Source: Rehmannia glutinosa | Lineage: Eukaryota; Streptophyta; Magnoliopsida; Lamiales; Orobanchaceae | Length of the DNA stretch: 64,000 nt | Assembly: GCA_016081115.2 (NCBI GenBank) | Contig: JABTTQ020001105.1 | Location: 310,001 to 374,000 of the forward strand | Reading direction: 5' to 3' | Shown: one piece after another, positions 59,772 to 64,000 of the stretch | How the letters are laid out: every line of letters starts with the position of its first letter | Numbering within the stretch: the first letter of the stretch is position 1 | The notes under the pieces: generated by a model | What the model saw: the letters and a program-made list of their open reading frames with translations, nothing else | What the model was told of the DNA's origin: nothing | The model's database searches: none | Translations under genes and position numbers: made by a program

Positions 59772-61450
59772 ATGGAAGTTCGAGTAGTTCCATTTTTCGA
59801 CCTCTGTTTTGGATGGAACGAACTATTCCTATTGGAAGGTGAAAATGAGGGCTTATATCAAGTCCATTGATGAAAGAGCATGGAAATCGTTTACTTACGG
59901 GATGGACACCACCAAGAATCGTTTGACCTTTGAAGGAGTTACAATAGACAAACCGGAGATTGAGTGGCAAAATGATGAAATCCATATTGCAAACTTTAAT
60001 TCTAAAGCTTTAAATGTCATATTTATCTTTGTTGATATGTTTTTGTTCAAAATAATTTCTAATTGTGTTTCAAAGAAAAGATGCTTGGGATGCATTGCAA
60101 TTGCATTGTGAGGGAACACAAAGTGGTAGAAGAACAAAGTTAAGACTCTCAAGCAGATTCGAGAAGAACGAGAATGGAAGAAGAAGAGACCATTGTTTCG
60201 TATAATGCAAGAATACGTGATATTGCTAATGAGGCACAATCACTGGAGAGCCTATTAGCAATGAAAGATTGGTAAGCAAGGTAGTGAGATCTCTTCCGAA
60301 AGATACAATGTTAAGATCTATACTATTGAAGAAACCAAGGATATCGATCTCTTAGACTTGATGAACTTATTGGTATTTTACAAACTTTTGAGTTAAACTT
60401 GGGGCAACAAAAAGAACATCATGTTGAAGACAAAAGTATTGCTTTTAAAACCCAAATGGTTTTGATTTTTGTGATGTTCAAAGTAATGCAATGGAACATT
60501 TTATGAAAAACATTCATGAATGTGATTTAAATGAAGAATCTATTGCATTATTGACCTTACGGTTTAATAGTTTACTCAAAAAATCTTCTTTGAATAGCAA
60601 ATATTTCAAGTCTAAGAAACATTTTTAAGTAATTCTTCAAATTTCCTAAAAAGCTTGAACCAAATCAAGAGAACAATTCTTTAAAACCAAAAACCTTGAT
60701 TTGATTCAATGTCGTGCTTGCAAAGGATTTGGTCATTATGCAAAACAATGTGCAAACACTTTTAGGGAAATAGGTATGGATTTTTTTGTATCTTTTAGTG
60801 ATGAAAAATCAAGATGGTGAAGAAAGCGCAAGGGACTTGTAACGATTCTTGAAGAAGAAGCTCAAATCGATGGATTCAGAAATGATGCAACAAATGATGC
60901 CAACACTGAGGCATCACAAGACAGGTTTGCTGATTCTGAATATGATTTTGTTAATCATTTTGCATCATTTTTATGTCTGAATTCAGGGTCAAAGTCTGTT
61001 GATCTAGAAGATAAATGTCATAATGATTTGCAACTTAAATGTGAAGATCTTGTCAAAGAGAATGACATTTTAAGAGAATCTGTTGGGAGATTGGAAGTTC
61101 TTTTAACAAAGAAAGACAAAGATCTTGATCTGGTAAAATCTGAACTTATTAGTCTTAAAAAGACTGTAAGTAAGTTTGATTCTAGCTCTGCTGTTATTGA
61201 TGATATATTTTTGAAAGCTAGATTTGATAGAACCGGATTAGGATATGTTCAAGCAAATAAAACAGATTCTTGTAAGAAGACATGCCATTCTATGAAACAA
61301 GGGAATGCTGGGAAAAGTGGTAAATCATTTTTCAAAAACGATTTCAAGAAGTCTGGAAGTGTTTTGAGACGAAAATATATGTGTCATTCTTGTTTTAAAC
61401 CTGGGCATATCAAACCTTTTTGTTTTAAATCAAGAAAGATAAGGCTTTAG
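59772..61450 (+). pseudogene. Copia gag remnant with two zinc knuckles
   Basis: The N-terminal gag domain is recognisable at about 59805 (LDGTNYSYWKVKMRAYIKSI, DERAWKS), continuing in shifting frames through EAQS and VRSLPK segments. A CX2CX4HX4C knuckle (CRACKGFGHYAKQC) lies at about 60710-60755. A coiled coil (61028-61180) and a second knuckle (CHSCFKPGHIKPFC) at about 61381 follow, the order seen in Sirevirus gag. Several frame changes break it. Pol is missing after 61450. Confidence 0.8.
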
Positions 61451-62620
61451 GTAAGATGATGCCAGAAAATGATACATGATCTTTTGTTGAGGATACTTTC
61501 AATTTTTTGAGAATTCTTCAAAACCGATCCTAAATTGATTTGGGCCGATGATAATGATCGTTGTTGTACTCAACACATTGCCACTAAACATCCGTTAGAG
61601 ATATTTCTCTAAATCTTTGGATTTTGAGAGGTTTTCTTGTCTAATGAAATCTCTTGGTTTGTGTGTTCTTTAAAAGTGTGATCTTCATGTGTTGCATCAT
61701 CAGCTGTGTGACACATCCCGTTTGTATATATTTTTTTTTGTTTTTGTTGTTAGCTTGTATTCTTGAGTTTTTTCTCGATGCATCATCTTTTGTAGGCATT
61801 TTTGTGCAACTCAAATTCTTAAAAGAAGTCAAGAAATGATTTTTTTTTTTTTAAACTTGCTTTTTGGGCATATTTGTACATTTTGGCTCATTGATTGTGT
61901 AAATGGATTGAGCTATATTTTTGTGACTTTCTTAAGTCTTTTTGTACTATTCTTATGCCCGTGGATCCATTTATGCAAGTAAAAAAATCTATGTTTGTCA
62001 TTTAATTTGAGTTCTTTGTTACAAAATGATCTTGCAAATGATGGCATCATTGTACATATCACCTCATGATAATCACTTTGTGTGTTTGTTTTATATATAT
62101 TTTTGTTTTTGTTGTATTACTATTTCTTATATATTTTTTTTTAAAAAAAAACAAAAAAATTGAAAAAATCAAGCAAAACCCGATGTTTAAAAGAATGAGT
62201 TGTTACATTTTATCTCCTTTCTCCTATGTTGGATAACCGATTCTAACTTCTTTTTAAATGGAGATAATGGGGTATCAAATGCTCTCAAAGTGAGATTGTA
62301 ATTGGTTATTTTCTCTCTTTATACAAGTGGCCGATTTCATCAAAAAGGGGGAGAAGGTGACACGAAAAAAACAGCGGGAAGAAAGGCCGTGGAAATGGTG
62401 ATTGATGCCAACATTGAGGCATCATTTATTAACAAATTTGAACTTACTTGTTTTAAGAGTATTTAATGTTTTTGGTATTTCTTGTTTCCGGCTTATATTC
62501 ACGGGAGATTTGACTTCTTATATTCGGGGAGTTTATCTCTATTGTTGATTTGTTTCTTGAATTCGGGGGAGAATATTAACTGTTTTTTTTTTTTTTAAAG
62601 GTTTTGTCAGGTAAACTGTA
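61451..62620. other. noncoding interior of the retrotransposon
   Basis: No pol domain is seen. The tract is T-rich with two internal polypurine tracts near its end. The frames at 61641-61839 are not recognisable. Confidence 0.6.
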
Positions 62621-62634
62621 GAAAAGGGTGAGAT
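62621..62634 (+). other. polypurine tract
   Basis: GAAAAGGGTGAGAT immediately before the 3' LTR, the expected plus-strand priming site. Confidence 0.75.
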
Positions 62635-63376
62635 TGTTAATGTTTGAATTTTCTCAAACATTATCTTTTTCTTCTTTCGAATTTTTCTTCCGATTTGATT
62701 CTCTTTTGACGATTAATATTTCGGTTTTTTCCGGATAGTTAAGTTAGAAGTTTATATTCGTTTTCTAACTCTACTAACTCATTGGAAGTTTATTGTAGTG
62801 GGTGGTTTTTTCCTTAAAACTTGCGGGAAGTTATTCAAGAAGATAGCTATTTAAGGATCGAAACCAAAGAAATTTCGTGGATGATTTTAGGAGATTTGAG
62901 AGTTCATCTTCCAGCCTTTTTCACACGAGTAAAATTCTGCAGGTTTCGTGATACGGGGAATGTTGGCAACATTGTTGGCATCATTTTTAGAACTCGAGTT
63001 TTTGAGTGTTTATGTAAGATAGATTAAGTGTAGTTTGAGTGTTTGGAGTGCACTAAATGTATTCTCACATTTTGTGAAGGAGTGTTGTTGCTTTCGGACA
63101 CAAGGGGAGTTGTTCTTCTTTGTTTCCTTATTTACTTTGTATTTTTGTATATTGTAAACAACATCATCCTTTGAATATTTTCGTTCTAATGAACACCGTA
63201 CAAATATTTTATACTTGTACAAAATTTTCAATCTCTCGTGTCTTGTATTTGATTTGTCTTTATTTCATACTTTGTGAAATTGTATTTTTAATTAAGTTTT
63301 TTTGTGTTTTGAAAGTGTTGGTATCACTTTTGACCGCATCGTATTTTCATTAGAATTGGACCCTTCAATTCTTTCA
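62635..63376 (+). repeat. 3' LTR
   Basis: 742 bp copy of the 5' LTR, ending TTTCA, followed by the ATAAG duplication. Confidence 0.9.
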
Positions 63377-63381
63377 ATAAG

Positions 63382-64000
63382 AACAATCATAATTAAACAC
63401 CAGTCACACTATGCAACCTAGAAAGTCAGTTTTTAAATATCACCAAGAAATTGAATCCTGCTTGATTTTAATAAATATGCAAGACTTTTCTCATGACCAA
63501 GACAATAAGAAATGAACAAAAAAAAAAAAAGAAGGAATTTTATACTAACTAGTATTAGCTATACAATAACTTTTGTTTATAGACTAACAATTTATTTCAT
63601 CCGAGGTTCTAATGTACTAGACGTGTAATATATTCAAAATAATGGCATTAGATTATACTCATGACATTTGTATAGCATATTAGAATACAAGATGGAACAA
63701 TGAAATATACGATCAATCAACATTTATTCAGAAATGTAACAATATATTTCATCTGATCTATAGAACTAATAGTGGGAATGACAAATTGATCAAGATTTTC
63801 TAATAATTAACATAAATAAATAAAAATACTATCTATAGGCAAACAAAATATATAAAATATTACATGACTCTCCATAAACAATAGCAATAAATTTAATGAA
63901 ATAAAAAAGAAAAACAAATTCACAGAATACAAAGTAGACTTCCCTTACAAGCCCCAATATGCTAATCTATACTATATCCAAGCCCTAACCAAAAGCCCAA
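63382..64000. other. gene-free right edge
   Basis: AT-rich sequence; nothing was recognised. Confidence 0.4.

Larger units (their letters stand above)
58950..63381 (+). mobile_element. internally deleted Copia LTR retrotransposon (Sirevirus-like), gag only
   Basis: Two LTRs (58955-59704 and 62635-63376) start TGTTAATG and end TTTCA, and the 5-bp duplication ATAAG flanks the whole (58950-58954, 63377-63381). A primer-binding site TGGTATCAAGAG lies at 59707 and a polypurine tract GAAAAGGGTGAGAT directly before the 3' LTR. Two further purine tracts (AAAAAGGGGGAGAAGG at about 62342; GGGGGAGAA at about 62564) fit the multiple-PPT habit of Sireviruses. Only gag remnants are present; no protease, integrase or reverse transcriptase. 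It would need a helper element to move. Confidence 0.9.

Noticed and set aside
61641..61839. Envelope-like frame in the Copia element
   Set aside because: A hydrophobic run comes from T-rich sequence; there is no start context or recognisable domain.

Overview
This window is nuclear DNA of a flowering plant, almost certainly a eudicot. The genes have spliced plant exon structures and plant-specific families: an EMS1-type LRR receptor kinase, a class-B heat-shock factor, a CLE peptide, a plant MBD protein and a membrane steroid-binding protein. The spacers are AT-rich and full of plant transposon relics. No bacterial or organellar gene block was seen. The species cannot be fixed from sequence alone.

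Layout: EMS1-like receptor kinase (+, 1008-4905); deletion-derivative LINE (5461-6189); retroelement and hAT-like relics (7.7-9.9 kb); HSFB2b-type heat-shock factor (-, 10881-12013) with heat-shock elements upstream; a long gene-free, repeat-rich stretch (12.7-24.6 kb); a short COR27/28-like gene (+, 24718-26393); diverged tandem repeats (26.9-27.6 kb); PP1 inhibitor-2 (-, 30584-32637), head-to-head with ARFRP1 (+, coding 35896-38103); CTF8 (-, 38760-40222); MBD13-like double-MBD protein (-, 41130-48002); a CLE signalling peptide (-, 49381-49641); a cluster of TIR and foldback elements (50.2-54.9 kb); MSBP1-type steroid-binding protein (-, 55131-57499); and an internally deleted Copia retrotransposon carrying only gag remnants (58955-63376).

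The genes do not form one pathway. They are housekeeping genes (I-2, ARFRP1, CTF8, MSBP1), chromatin and stress genes (MBD13, HSFB2b, COR27-like) and developmental signalling genes (EMS1, CLE), interspersed with mobile DNA.

Two patterns stand out. (1) Four otherwise well-conserved genes contain 12 inferred single-base deletions and no insertions, many of them in homopolymers. Adding back one base at each site gives complete, in-phase proteins of normal family length. This looks more like residual long-read base-calling error than four pseudogenes. (2) Five tiny insertions consist only of a short pyrimidine head (TTTCCTC or similar) plus a poly(A) tract, each flanked by an 11-19 bp target-site duplication. 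They look like LINE-mediated 'tail-only' retroinsertions and may be an undescribed family. A Mutator-type MITE family (ends GGGATAATTAC, 9-bp duplications) also recurs four times within 7 kb, in introns and flanks of ARFRP1, CTF8 and MBD13.
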